Shown: one piece after another, positions 53,801 to 64,000 of the stretch
Layout: every line of letters starts with the position of its first letter
How positions within the stretch are numbered: position 1 is the first letter of the stretch
Source: Lactarius indigo
Taxonomy: Eukaryota; Basidiomycota; Agaricomycetes; Russulales; Russulaceae
Length of the DNA stretch: 64,000 bases
Assembly (NCBI GenBank): GCA_025766275.1
Contig: JAFKAC010000098.1
Span: 124,001 to 188,000 of the forward strand
Direction of reading: 5' to 3'
Translations under genes and position numbers: made by a program
Notes under the pieces: generated by a model
Databases searched by the model: none
What the model saw: only the letters and a program-made list of their open reading frames with translations
Told to the model about the DNA's origin: nothing

Positions 53801-55644
53801 CGACACGGGAGTCCCCCTTCTTTCTCTTATCTGGGTTCAACCCTCGCGCTGATTGGATCGATAGGCCTTCCCCTATCCCACAAGTGTCGTTGAGGCTAGA
53901 TCAGTTTAAACAAGCGCGACAGCGCGCTTTCTCCTGTATGCTCCGGGCACAAAAGTCATGGGTCAAGCACAAAGATACGCCCAAGTTCAAAGAAGGGGAC
54001 CTTGTGTGGCTAGAAGGACGCCACTTACGCACTCATCAACCAACCGCAAAACTAGCGGCTAAACGACATGGACCATTTAAGGTCATCCAGGTGATGTCCC
54101 CCGTCAATTATCGCCTCGAACTTCCCACGCAGTGGAGCATCCATGATGTCTTCCACATAGATCTTCTCACGCCTTATCGCGAAACACCCACGCACGGACC
54201 AAACTATCAGCGCCCACTGCCTGATTTGGTTGATAACGAAGAAGAATACGAAGTCGAGAAGATTCTAGACTCTCAGCGATTCGGCAGAAGACGTCGGCTC
54301 CAGTACCTTGTCAAATGGAAGGGCTACCCGGACTCCGATAATCAGTGGATAGATAAGGACGACGTATTTGCCGACGAAGCCGTTTGGGAATTCAAAAATT
54401 CTAACCCCGACAGAGAAACGCATATAAGGATGACCTCTTGTCGTGATAAGTCCCCATCTCCCACTCACTCCATGTCCTCTACTCGACGCAATGACCAGCT
54501 CGCACTCCTCTCTACCCTCGTCAACGACTCCTCTGCCACGCTTGTCAACCCCGACTCCACCCACGACACCGCAGCCGCTGGAACTACAAATGGAGGCCGT
54601 ACCTCCATGCAGCATGAGGAAGACGGCCCTATCACTAGTGAAGAATTGCACCAGACACTGCAATGATTCCCTGTGCCCATACAGGGAACTCTCGACGACG
54701 ATCCAGCAGCAACTCAACCAACACCTCCGCCAATGTATGCCCTTACAAACCCCAACACCGGTGAGCCCGAAGTCTTCCTCACGGAAGACGAGCTTTTTCG
54801 GCTTCAAGCAGCTGTCCCGCACGGTGCAGTCGCCCGACGCCATGAAGAAATACGAACAAGAGTGGAAGGAGACGGCGGCGCGGTGGCAGCAGGAGCAACT
54901 GCATATCGCCGCCTGCCAACGCCGGATGATGAAGGAGCGGAGGGAGTACTGGACGAGGCTGAGGATGAAGACGAGCTTGGAGACCACTACCCCATCAGGC
55001 ACGTGTTCCTTAATCATGAATTCTACGCTGAAGATCCAGCCGCCACTCCCTTCCTCGTCGACGCAGCGGGGGGACCTCTACACAGGGGACGAGTCGCCGT
55101 GGCACAAGCAGCTCGTTATACACCAATGGGTGAACGAGACCCAGCAACCCAACTCGTTGTCCCTGAAGGGTTCCGGGTCAATCGAGGACCCGATTACATT
55201 CCGTTCCCGATCAAACTCCCCAACGGACCGACGGTACAGGCATCTCACGTACAGGTTATCCGAGGAGGAGACCCCTTCGTTCTCAGACTAGCTCCGGGAT
55301 CGGGTTTGCTCTACGGCAAACCCCTCTACGCCACTCCCCACCTTCCGAAGAACAACCGCGCATTCATCCCACACGAGGAGTACTTCATGCTCCGCGATCG
55401 ACACCCCACCGACCTGCTGCTTATGCGCATTGGGGATGTCACCCTTACTCAGGAACTGCGTCGGTTCCGGCAGTTTGCCTTTGCCGAAGATCAGTTGGAG
55501 AAATGGATTCGGCAGCTGCAGATGGAACGGGAGATGGTAGTGGGAGATAAGAAGGACAGTCTCTATCGACTGGAACGTGCTAACATATTGGCAAGGATGG
55601 AAGATGAAGCAGAACGAATGAGGCAGGAATCGGTAGCGGACTAG
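50842..55644 (+). pseudogene. Pol of B with chromodomain and C-terminal extension, one TGA
   Basis: 1274 codons to TGA 54664-54666, then the same frame continues to 55644. In copy B3 the corresponding codon is CAA, so the TGA looks like a lesion. Protease VDSGATHC (~51-58); RT with LDVRWGYNNI and an unusual YMDDIGIAMG; RNase H EVDASGFATGAVL and FSDHLNL; integrase HDSLVYGHPG, CAECQ, AVDFITKL, VISDRDPRFA and AYHPRTDGQSERTNQ; chromodomain EYEVEKILD...YLVKWKGYPDSDNQW (~1135-1185). After the TGA: an acidic stretch, a block around GDPFVLRLAPG and LLYGKPLY, and a helical C-terminus. Unlike A and C, no zinc clusters follow. It overlaps gag in the -1 frame. Confidence 0.9.
54443..55291 (+). other. Alternative-frame ORF overlapping the end of B pol
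   Basis: A 282-codon frame in another phase from the pol frame, starting at an ATG. It encodes a Ser/Thr/Pro-rich start, then a strongly helical basic segment (YEQEWKETAARWQQEQ, MMKERREYW). The same frame is open for 224 codons in copy B3 (61932-62606). It may be chance in GC-rich DNA, a second protein, or the true frame of part of the extension reached by frameshift. Differences between the two copies do not settle it. Confidence 0.35.
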
Positions 55645-55676
55645 TGAGGTGGGCCTCACTCCTGAAAAGGGGGTGA

Positions 55677-56183
55677 TGTTACGGTACGGACTCAAATGAC
55701 TCATTACACACGACTCATGACCGGTTATGACTACGGTCCGGTATCCGTATTAGTCATGGACTCTTACTTCGCATCAGTCAGCATAGTAGTTCGCATGTGA
55801 TTGTGACTCATGTATGACTCATTCCTAGGATAGCGGTACTAGGGTTCGAGCTAGTTACGCTATTGGTTACTTACTATTCCAGCGGCGCTTCAAAGCCCGC
55901 GTGTATCTGTATAAGTAGTAGCGGCGGAAGACCAAGAGTCCCCATCTTGGTCTTCTTCAAATCCACCACTTGACTCGTTCTCTTTCTTGCCTTAGTCTCG
56001 GACTAAGTGTGCCTCCACTCGTATCCAAGGGATACTACTTCTTTGCTCTAAGCTGCAGCGTGTGCCGGCGTGCCCCTGTTCAGCTCGCGTTGGGTTGACA
56101 CGTGATCCCCATTCGCCTAACCCCGTTAAGTTGATTACGCCCTCACAGCGTCCAAGTCGGACTAACGCCGGTGGAGCGTAACA
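55677..56183 (+). repeat. 3' LTR of B
   Basis: 507 bp, preceded by GAAAAGGGGGTGA (polypurine tract). It retains all five CpGs that are mutated in the 5' LTR. Confidence 0.97.
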
Positions 56184-57500
56184 ATCATCTCTTATATGCG
56201 AACCCCAAATCACGACCAACCGCTTCTTGGACGGAAGCACGATACGAAATCCCAGGACCTAACAGCAAAACAGACCACTGCGTAGAGGAGGTCATTCGAC
56301 TCCCGAACAAGGCTTGACTGCCCAAAGAAAACAGACCGACGAGAACAGTATTCAGGAATCATGCTGACTGCTGTCAGCTAGGGCACAACCGGACCAAGAC
56401 AGAACCACGTACCCACGAGCCGTCGAGGAAAAATTTACACGAACTCCGAGAGGAGTTGAGCAACAACAACACAAATTTGGTTGATCGATATCAACACGAC
56501 AGAACCGGAATAGACTCATGTATTGACGTGCATGACGCGACACGCTTAGTCAATGAAAGAGATGGGGAATCAACGACATGGGATCACGCCCGATCCATGA
56601 ACTTCGAATCGCAATTGGTCACTTCTCAGCCAGAAGCACGACGAGACCCTCGATCGGAGATCCTGATAACAGATAGCAAAACAAGAACTAGGAACCTCTG
56701 CAATGACGAACTACCGGAGGTAACCAGCCCAGAAACATCGACAAATGAAGTGATGTTACACGACTGGCAAACAGACGCAGAAGATACGATAAAGAAGCAT
56801 CTACCGAACCTGTATGACAGATACGTGGAAAACGACCAAGTCAAAGCCCGTGTAGAATCACTACATGAGGAGACGCATCGAACAACATACCTGAAACAGA
56901 CAAATCGAAACCCGTGTCGAACCATGACATGTGGAGGTGCACCAAACAACGAATACACCGATCAGATAAGACGAAGCCTGTACCAGCAAGAGGTACGAGG
57001 AGACGCACTAAATGACCAAAGAATAAGCCGAAGCCCGTGCGATGGAAACACACAAGGAGACGCACCAAATGACCAAATCATTACGCCCGACAAGACAGTA
57101 AGGAGGAATACGAACGAACAGTGTCTCGAAGCACTTGAAAAAGCATCAAGCAAAATACCAGGAGAAACACGAGAGGATGAACTTCCATGGATAACGATAT
57201 CACGACGTTCGTGAAACGGGCCAACTAGAACGAAAAAGACCAGCAGTACCATTACGCCCGTCAAGGCGGTGAAACTGTATAAGTCTAAGGAAACACGAGA
57301 AGATGAACTCCCACCAGCAACAATGTCAGGACCCCCGCAAAACAACCAAACAATCAAGACGCCTAGACACGAACAGCATCGACAGGAAAAACGATGCTTC
57401 CAGTGTAAAAGACCAGGGCATCAAATTCGCGAATGCCCAGCCAAGCGGATGTCGATGGAACAGGTCGCGACCGAAATTTGAAGGATGAACGCCACTACTA
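56184..57500 (+). pseudogene. Degraded gag of D
   Basis: Continuation of D after the B insertion. Frames at 56456-57214 and 57269-57481 are Glu/Arg/Thr-rich, with repeated motifs of the type GDAPNDQ and TREDELP. They end with the CCHC knuckle CFQCKRPGHQIREC (57395-57436), which marks this as nucleocapsid. Stops and frame changes separate the pieces. Relationship to C Gag is by position and the knuckle, since capsid identity is too weak to align by eye. Confidence 0.65.
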
Positions 57501-60350
57501 GGCGAAAAACAATCGCGTGAATGCTGGAAATCGACGAGGTCACCCTGAAACAAATCATGGCCGAACTCCAGAGTGCAGATGTTGACATGTGACAAAGGTG
57601 ATATCACGACTCGCAGAAAAATTAGAAGACAGAGACATTGAGATCGACAAAGATACGTCGACAAAAGCAATTACGACTTGCAAAAGACTCCGCCACAACA
57701 CAGTAGCAATGCTTGACCTGAGAACTGCGGACAGATCCACCAATCACAAAAAAGAGGAGAAATTGAACCTCGAACAAAAACTCTGCGAACTTCGCCCCAT
57801 TGTTGGTATAAGCGAAGCATTGAGCCAACGAGATGATGTGACCTTCGCGCACCGAGAAAGGGCCCAATATAGGTCACCCACCTATACCACACCTCCATGT
57901 GTCATGAATACAAGGGGGACTCCACCAACAATCAGTTGGAACAACAAAGAAACACCCAAAGTAGAGCGGTACAGCACATTGCAACGAGGCACCAGGGTCG
58001 ACACCATCGTGCAGCAATGTCAGAAGGGGAAGGAAGAAAGTCATTAAGAGAGCGTTACGCAGACCAGACGATAACGCCGTTGGGAGGAACCAAATGGAAA
58101 TTCCCACCACGACGAAATGACGATCATGTGACCACATTGATACCCGATGGACCGACACTCACACCAGACGGATTAATATACTCGTTAAACGAACTTGGAC
58201 ACTTGAATGATCCACGACGGGATGCTTCACTAAGACCACATCTTTGCAAATCTCAGTCACCCCTATGACTGTACTACAAACCGACAAATCAGTTAGTGAC
58301 ATGGAATACACATACAATCGTGCTTATCTCGGGCATCTAGGATCATCTGACTGAGAAAGTACCCTCCACTGCACCCAACATGCATCTAATGAACTGTCTG
58401 AACTAACAATCGTACCTCAGAATTACCAGACAGAGCTATGTACTTGTTGAACAAAGCACTGATTTTGTTCACACTCGACCACGCACAACGCCAACTATTC
58501 TGTGCCTTTAATACGAACAAACGGGACTACCTCAGACGACACGACGAATTATGAACATTCTCTAAATATCGAACACATTTGCTGTACCCTTGGGGCTCTT
58601 ACTCGGCAACAACCACGTACTGTGTGTTATGCGACACCTGCCCACCCTCTCTTGCAAACAGCGAATCTTTATCATGGATGATGAAACGCACTACATCGTT
58701 CGACATCCTTCTTAGCATCGCCCACTCGCACCCCTTCAATGATCGGAAGGAAACACCGACCATCACCCCTTTTCCACCACCCTCTCCCTTCGATTGCAGT
58801 CGCTATGCGTGCTATTACGAACCCCTCGCGCTGCTTCACACTCTTGCATGCTGGTGCCGTCTGCTCATCGACACGTGGTACTCCCGGGTCATCATCCTTG
58901 CAGATCCCCATCGCCGCCAGGCCCCCCGCCTCACCCTGACGAACTACGACCTTCACCAGTATCACAACCATGATACTAACCTTCTTACCGTTCACCTTCC
59001 TTGCCACCTTGTCCTTACTCCACCCAATGCCGACATCCTCACGGTTGTCGTCCCATCATCGTCGCTCCTCCTCGCAACTGATCTGACTGCCACAGTCGAC
59101 ATTCATTCCCTTCACCACCCAGCACATGTCACTGCCCGCCCCTCGATTCTACGGTGACCATCTTGTGATCGCAGACGATCCCCTTCTGAGGAGGGGGGTA
59201 ATTCAGTCGCTTCACGACTCCAATCACCACAAACACCCAGGCAAGGACAAAAAAACCGCTTACCCTTTGGCGACATCCCATGGAAACAGAAGCCGTTAAG
59301 CATAACACAGAATGCCGGACACATCAGGAAAACAAAAATCTCCCTACGTTACCCCGCGCACCTCAATCATTCCCTGACCCGCAACAAAATACGCCCCCGT
59401 ATCAACATAATCATCCGAGACTTCGACACAAAGACCTCTGAGACCATCGGTTTCGCTACCACCACCAACCAAAGACGCTCCAGAATCAGGGTCATCATAC
59501 TGACAAAAGAAAACTGTAACATCAAAAGAATGACTAACAGTTCAGTGACCGTATACACCACACTACGAACTGCCAAACGAGACACCGTCCAAGTGTCGAC
59601 AACAAGTACAAAATCTCAATCCTTGTACCAACCCCTGGGGTTACAACGAACAAACAATGCAGTTACTAGTAATGCAACCCACCCACGACACACAACCATT
59701 TAAAAGGACAACACGGCCCCCACACGAGATAACCATGAGATCCATACCCCTGACATATCGACAGACACCTATCCCCTCGCAAACAAGCGACAAACGTCTC
59801 CCAATGCGGAACATACTCCACAGAGTTCTCTTGTTGGTTATAACAGCTAGGGAAGGGTCGAACAGAAGTCATCAAACGACTTACGGCAAACTCACACCAC
59901 CACCACATAAACCATCTCATGTTTCGGATAAGATACGATCTCTGAGTGCTGGGGGAGACCCACGACACAATTTACAAGAAATCGCTCACCTCTGATCATA
60001 CAATCTACACCATCAGAAATCAAAAAGAACAACCCCCGCCCCAATCAACCTCGGAAAACACCGAACGAGATAATGAAGGAATCTTCAACCAGAGGAAGAC
60101 GCCACTATCTCTGATACGATGGAAGGAACGTTCCACTGTGCGCAATAGGACGAAACCCTAGATAATGCCCAAACACCAACACAACTCGCACAACATTAAG
60201 AAGCGAGTGCAGTCAAACACCAACCCCACGCCACGAATTCCCCAACGATGGATAAACAGTATCCACTGACCACAACTATCACAGCTGACCAGCTCCCTGT
60301 CCAGTGGACGTTCAAGACAGACGACCAAACAGGCAGTCCCCGCCCCTCTT
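57501..60350 (+). pseudogene. Degraded pol of D
   Basis: Follows C pol in order but is very diverged. The RT entry is VQQCQK then FPPRRNDDHVTTLIPD and IYSLNELGHL (about 58000-58200), parallel to VQQMAEKF, FPPERVDDHVITLLPD and IYPLNAKEMEHL of C. The open frame 58579-59157 aligns with C RNase H and its tail (MKRTTSFDILLSIAHSHP, LALLHTLACWCRLL, LTNYDL). The integrase start is LVIADDPLLRRGVIQSLHDS (59164-59223), then ENKNLPTLPRAP near 59330. Central RT with YMDD is not recognisable. No LTR follows. Confidence 0.65.
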
Positions 60351-60359
60351 GTTATTGAA

Positions 60360-60917
60360 GTGGATCGACACGCTCACCTAACGTCGACGCCCTCGCCATC
60401 TCTTAACGCCGCACAGCCTGACGAAGTGGGCCAACCCATCGTCACCCCTGACCATGATAATACGCCCAATGTCCGCACCCCAGGAAACGCAGACGTCGAC
60501 CAGAAAAAGGGGCCACTCCACACTAATTCAGAAATGGACACCCTTCGCCAACACCACCTGTACGACCTAGTAGGCGCAGATGCAATATTTGCAACAAACG
60601 ACTGCACGTTCCACGTTCACAGTTACTTCTTCACGCGCGAATCACCATATTTCCGACGACTTTGGAAAGTCGAGGGATCTATGGCGGAAAAGCCCATTGA
60701 CCTCAGTAACGACGAGCCGATTTCAATTGGAAACGACGCCACCGCGACACCATACTATGTCACGCTCAGCAAGGTAACAACCAAGGAGTTTGAACTGCTC
60801 TTATGGGTCTTCTATAACCCAGACTACTCCGTTTACGAAGTGACTACTCGAGAATGGACGCTAGTCCTTCGGTTAGCACAACAATGGGAGTTCCCCAGGG
60901 TTGAAGCCCTGTGCTGG
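60360..60917 (+). pseudogene. BTB/POZ-domain protein gene, 5' part, disrupted by element B3
   Basis: Fungal BTB-domain protein of the type expanded in mushrooms. The frame is open from 60360, with the first ATG at 60534 (MDTLRQHHLYDL). The BTB core is seen as ADAIFATNDCTFHVHSYFFT, ESPYFRRLW, TTKEFELLLWVFYNPDYSVY and WTLVLRLAQQWEFPRVEALC. The C-terminal part should follow but is cut at 60918 by the B3 LTR; the frame then reads LTR codons to a stop at 61052. The remainder would lie beyond the window. BTB proteins usually dimerise and act as adaptors, for example for cullin ligases; the exact role here is unknown. Upstream residues may belong to an earlier exon. Confidence 0.75.
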
Positions 60918-61421
60918 TGTTACGCTCCACCGGCGTTAGTCCGACTTGGACTCGAGAAAGGTGTAATCGACTTAGCAGGTTTAGGCGAATGGGGATCACG
61001 TGTCAACCCAACGCGAGGTGAACAGGGGCACACTGGCACACACTGCACCTGAAGATAGAGAAGTCGGTTCCTTGGTGAACCGGAGTGGAGGCACACTTAG
61101 TCAGAGACTAAGGCAGACAAAAGACGAGGCAATTGGTGGATTGAAGAAGACCAAGATGGGGACTCCTGGTCTTCCGAGTTAACTACTTATACAGATACGC
61201 GGGCTTTAAAGCGCCGCTGGAATAGTACGTGGCCAATAGCGTAACTAGCTCGAACCCTAGTACAGCTATCCTAGGAATGAGTCATACATGAGTCACAATC
61301 ACATGCGAACTACTATGCTGACTGATACGATGTAAGAGTCCATGACTAATACTGATACCGGACCGTAGTCATAACCGGTCATGAGTCGTGTGTGATGAGT
61401 CATCAAGTCCGTATTGTAACA
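60918..61421 (-). repeat. 3' LTR of B3
   Basis: 504 bp, TGTTACGCTCC to GTATTGTAACA. It is clearly diverged from the LTRs of B at 40511, so this is an independent insertion. Confidence 0.93.
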
Positions 61422-61453
61422 TCACCCCCTTTTCAGGAGTGAGGCCCACCTCA

Positions 61454-64000
61454 CTAGTCCGCTACCGATTCCTGCCTCATCCATTCTGCTTCGTCTTCCA
61501 TCCTTGCCAATATGTTAGCGCGCTCCAACCGATAGAGACTGTCCTTTTTGTCCGCGGTCACCATCTCCCGCTCCATCTGCAGCTGCCGAATCCGTTTCTC
61601 CAATTGATCTTCGGCAAAGGCGAATTGCCGGAACCGACGCAGTTCTTGAGTAAGGGTGACATCCCCAATGCGCGTGAGCAACAGGTCAGTGGGGTGTCGA
61701 TCGCGGAGCATGAAATACTCCTCGTGAGGTATGAATGCGCGGTTGTTCTTCGGGAGATGAGGGGTGGCGTAGAGGGGTTTGCCATAAAGGAAACCCGATC
61801 CCGGAGCTAGTCCGAGTACGAAGGGGTCTCCTCCTCGGATAACCTGTACGTGGGACGCTTGTACTGTCGGTCCGTTGGGGAGTTTGATCGGGAACGGAAT
61901 GTAATCGGGTCCTCTATTGACCCGGAACCCTTCAGGGACGACGGCCCTGGTTGCGGGTCTCGTTCGCCCATTGGTGTATAACGAGCCGCTTGTGCCACGG
62001 CAACTCGTCCTCTGTGTAAAGGCCCCCCCGCTGCATCGACAAGGTAGGGAGTGGCGGCTGGATCTTCAGTGTAGAATTCATGATTAAGGAATGCGTGCCT
62101 GATGGGGTAGTGGTCTCCAAGCTCGTCTTCATCCTCATCTTTGTCCAATACTCCTTTCGCTCCTTCATCATCCGGCGTCGGCAGGCGGCGATATGCAGTT
62201 GCTCCTGCTGCCACCGCGCCGCCGTCTCCTTCCATTCTTGTTCGTATTTCTGCATGGCGTTGGGCGGTTTCACCGCGCGGGACAGCTGCTTGAAGCCGAA
62301 AAAGTTCGTCTTCTGTGAGGAAGACCTCGGGCTCACCGGTGTTGGGGTTTGTGAGGGTGTACATTGGCGGAGGTGCTGGTTGAGTTGTTGCTGGATCGTC
62401 GTCGAGAGTTCCCTGTAGGGGCATAGGGAATTGTTGCAGTGTCTGGTGCAATTCTTCACCAGTGATAGGGCCGTCTTCCTCATGCTGCACGGTGGTACCG
62501 CCTCCAGCCGCAGCTCTATGGGCTGCGGCGTCGTTGGTGGAGTCGGGGTTAACAAGCGTGGCGGAGGAGTCGTTGACAAGGGTGGAGAGGAGTGCGAGCT
62601 GGTCATTGCGTCGAGTAGAGGACATGGGGTAACTGGGAGATGGGGACTTATCTTGACAGAAGGCTACCCTTATATGCGTTTCTCTGTCGGGGTTAGAATG
62701 TTTAAAGTCCCGAACGGCTTCGTCGGCAAATACGTCATCCTTATCTATCCATTGATTGTCTGAGTCCGGATAGCCCTTCCATTTGACGAGGTATTGGAGC
62801 CGACGTCTTCTGCCGAACCGCCGAGAGTCCAGAATCTTCTCAACTTCGTATTCTTCTTCGTTATCGACCAAATCAGGTGGTGGGCGCTGATAGTTTGGTC
62901 CGTGCGTGGGTGTTTCGCGATAAGGTGTGAGAAGATCTATGTGGAAGACATCATGGATGCTCCACTGCGTGGGAAGCTCGAGTCGATAATTGACAGGGGA
63001 CATCACCTTGATGACTTTAAATGGTCCATGTCGTTTAGCCGCTAGTTTTGCGGTTGGTTGATGAGTGCGTAAGTGGCGTCCTTCCAGCCACACGAGGTCT
63101 CCTTCTTCGAACTTGGGCATATCTTTGTGTTTGACCCATGACTTTTGCACCCGGAGCATGCAGGAGAAAGCGCGCTGTCGCGCTTGCTTGAATTGGTCTA
63201 GTCTTAACGACACTTGTGGGATAGGGGAAGGCCTATCGATCCAATCAGCGCGAGGATTGAACCCAGATAAGAGAAAGAAGGGGGACTCCCGTGTGGTTTC
63301 ATTAGGCCAATTGTTATGCGTGAATTCTGCCATAGGCAGATAGCGAACCCAGTCGTCTTGTCGCTCATTTACCCAGAAGCGGAGGTATTGCTCTAGCCAT
63401 TGATTCGTTCGCTCCGATTGGCCATCGGTTCTGGGGTGATATGCGGTTGAGATATTTTGGCTGATGCCAAGGATTTTGCATATCTCCCGCATAAACTTAG
63501 ATGCGAAGCGGGGGTCTCGGTCACTGATAACACGCGAGGGGAGTCCGAATCGTGGGAATACATGTGAAACGTACAGGGTGGCCGTTCCTTCGGCTGTTAT
63601 TTCTTCATTACAGGGGATGAAGACGGCAGCTTTGGTACAATCGTGATCTGTTACCGTGAGGATAGAGTCGTAGCCCCGAGAGATAGGGAGCTTGGTGATA
63701 AAATCCACTGCAATAGTTTCGAATGGCAGGGCTTCCGGTTTGGGGTAAATGGGTTGTAGAGGCGCTCTAATGGGACGAAGGTTGACTTTGTGCCGCTGGC
63801 ATTCCGCACAGCCTTTAACGTAGTCTTGGACATCGTTCTTCATTTGTGGCCACCAGTAATGTCGTTCGGTGAGCTGGAGAGTGCGTTTGATTCCCGGGTG
63901 ACCGTATACAGGAGAGTCATGGTGAGCGGCAATGATGGTGCGTTTGTCGTGAATACCACCGGTGACCACTCGCCGTCCATCTTTATACCATGTCCCTTCA
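61454..64000 (-). pseudogene. Pol of B3, partial, frameshifted near its end
   Basis: From the right edge: integrase with HDSPVYGHPG, CAECQ, AVDFITKL, VISDRDPRFA and AYHPRTDGQSERTNQ, then chromodomain YLVKWKGYPDSDNQW and the C-terminal extension. Where B has a TGA at 54664-54666, this copy has a sense CAA. One base is missing relative to B near 61950, so the frame ends early at 61807; the original ending (ARMEDEAEWMRQESVAD) is found in another frame at 61454-61711. The start, protease, RT and RNase H lie outside the window. Confidence 0.88.

Larger units (their letters stand above)
40511..56183 (+). mobile_element. Full-length Ty3/Gypsy chromovirus B, carrying element A3 inside gag
   Basis: Plus-strand element: LTRs 40511-41017 and 55677-56183 (507 bp each, five differences), self-priming-type PBS, gag, pol and polypurine tract GAAAAGGGGGTGA just before the 3' LTR. 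A3 (7864 bp) sits in gag; without it B is about 7.8 kb. Flanks share ATCA (40507-40510 and 56184-56187), one base short of the usual 5-bp TSD. The insertion is into element D. Apart from A3 and one TGA near the end of pol, the coding parts look intact. Confidence 0.93.
39191..60350 (+). mobile_element. Old Ty3/Gypsy element D, split by B and without a visible 3' LTR
   Basis: Plus-strand element related to C: LTR 39191-39605, then a PBS nearly identical to that of C, then strongly degraded gag and pol. Element B (40511-56183) is inserted in its 5' part; the D sequence resumes at 56184. Homology to C pol can be followed to about 59660, and possibly to 60340. No second D LTR was found before the BTB gene at 60360, so the 3' end is deleted. 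It is the oldest layer of this nest. Confidence 0.75.
60918..64000 (-). mobile_element. Ty3/Gypsy chromovirus B3, runs off the right edge
   Basis: Minus-strand B element with 3' LTR 60918-61421, polypurine tract (reverse of TCACCCCCTTTTC, 61422-61434) and pol from the C-terminus back to the integrase start at the window edge. It is inserted in a BTB gene. Its 5' half, second LTR and TSD partner (expected GCTGG) are outside. Confidence 0.92.

Noticed and set aside
58668..58690. A frame reading IFIMDDE looked like the RT active site YMDD of element D
   Set aside because: Alignment of the neighbouring frame to C places this segment at the RT/RNase H connection (TTALDTLLTLA of C), well past the catalytic loop. 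The MDD is a shadow.
1..64000. Repeat-induced point mutation (RIP) as the cause of the C to T changes
   Set aside because: The clean cases (paired LTRs) involve isolated CpG sites at low density, and many neighbouring CpA sites are unchanged. Classical RIP would leave dense CpA to TpA changes.

Overview
The window is repeat-dense DNA from a mushroom-forming basidiomycete (Agaricomycete). The evidence is short-intron genes, a fungal BTB/POZ gene, a Plavaka-type transposase known from basidiomycetes, and stacked Ty3/Gypsy chromoviruses. The species cannot be told from the sequence. I see no rRNA, tRNA or CRISPR array.

I use letters for the LTR families. Family A (LTR ~580 bp), B (~507), C (~330) and D (~415) are chromovirus-type elements. 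F (~400-417), E (617) and G (~457) are seen mainly as LTRs; F also has a degraded pol.

Layout. 1-815: a Pro/Ser-rich exon (minus). 816-12272: three broken A copies (A1 minus, A2 plus, A4 minus), with a solo A LTR and a solo E LTR inserted in A2. 12273-15022: a Plavaka-like transposase pseudogene split by a solo F LTR. 15417-19524: a host gene (minus) that I model with 10 exons; one intron holds ten tandem palindromes. 19525-24417: intergenic DNA, a copia-like gag remnant and a nested pile of B, F and G LTRs. 24418-31528: a full-length C element (minus) with perfect target-site duplications (TSDs). 31529-36232: LTR fragments, a solo B LTR and a 5'-truncated F element. 36233-39190: mostly empty DNA plus an unidentified minus-strand pseudogene. 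39191-60350: an old D element split by a full-length B element (40511-56183), which is itself split by a nearly pristine full-length A element, A3 (42181-50044). 60360-60917: the 5' part of a BTB gene, cut by another B element (B3, minus) that runs off the right edge.

How the parts work. A3 carries intact gag and pol (protease, RT, RNase H, integrase, chromodomain, then a long C-terminal module). In families A-D the first bases after the 5' LTR are complementary to a site inside the LTR 33-35 nt downstream of a TATA box, the arrangement expected of Tf1-type self-priming. In A, B and C the leader is almost free of AUG, while the gag frame is open for 150-209 codons before the first AUG. Every substitution between the paired LTRs of A3 and of B is a CpG transition, and most nonsense mutations in dead A copies are CGA to TGA. 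This points to CpG methylation and deamination as the decay process.
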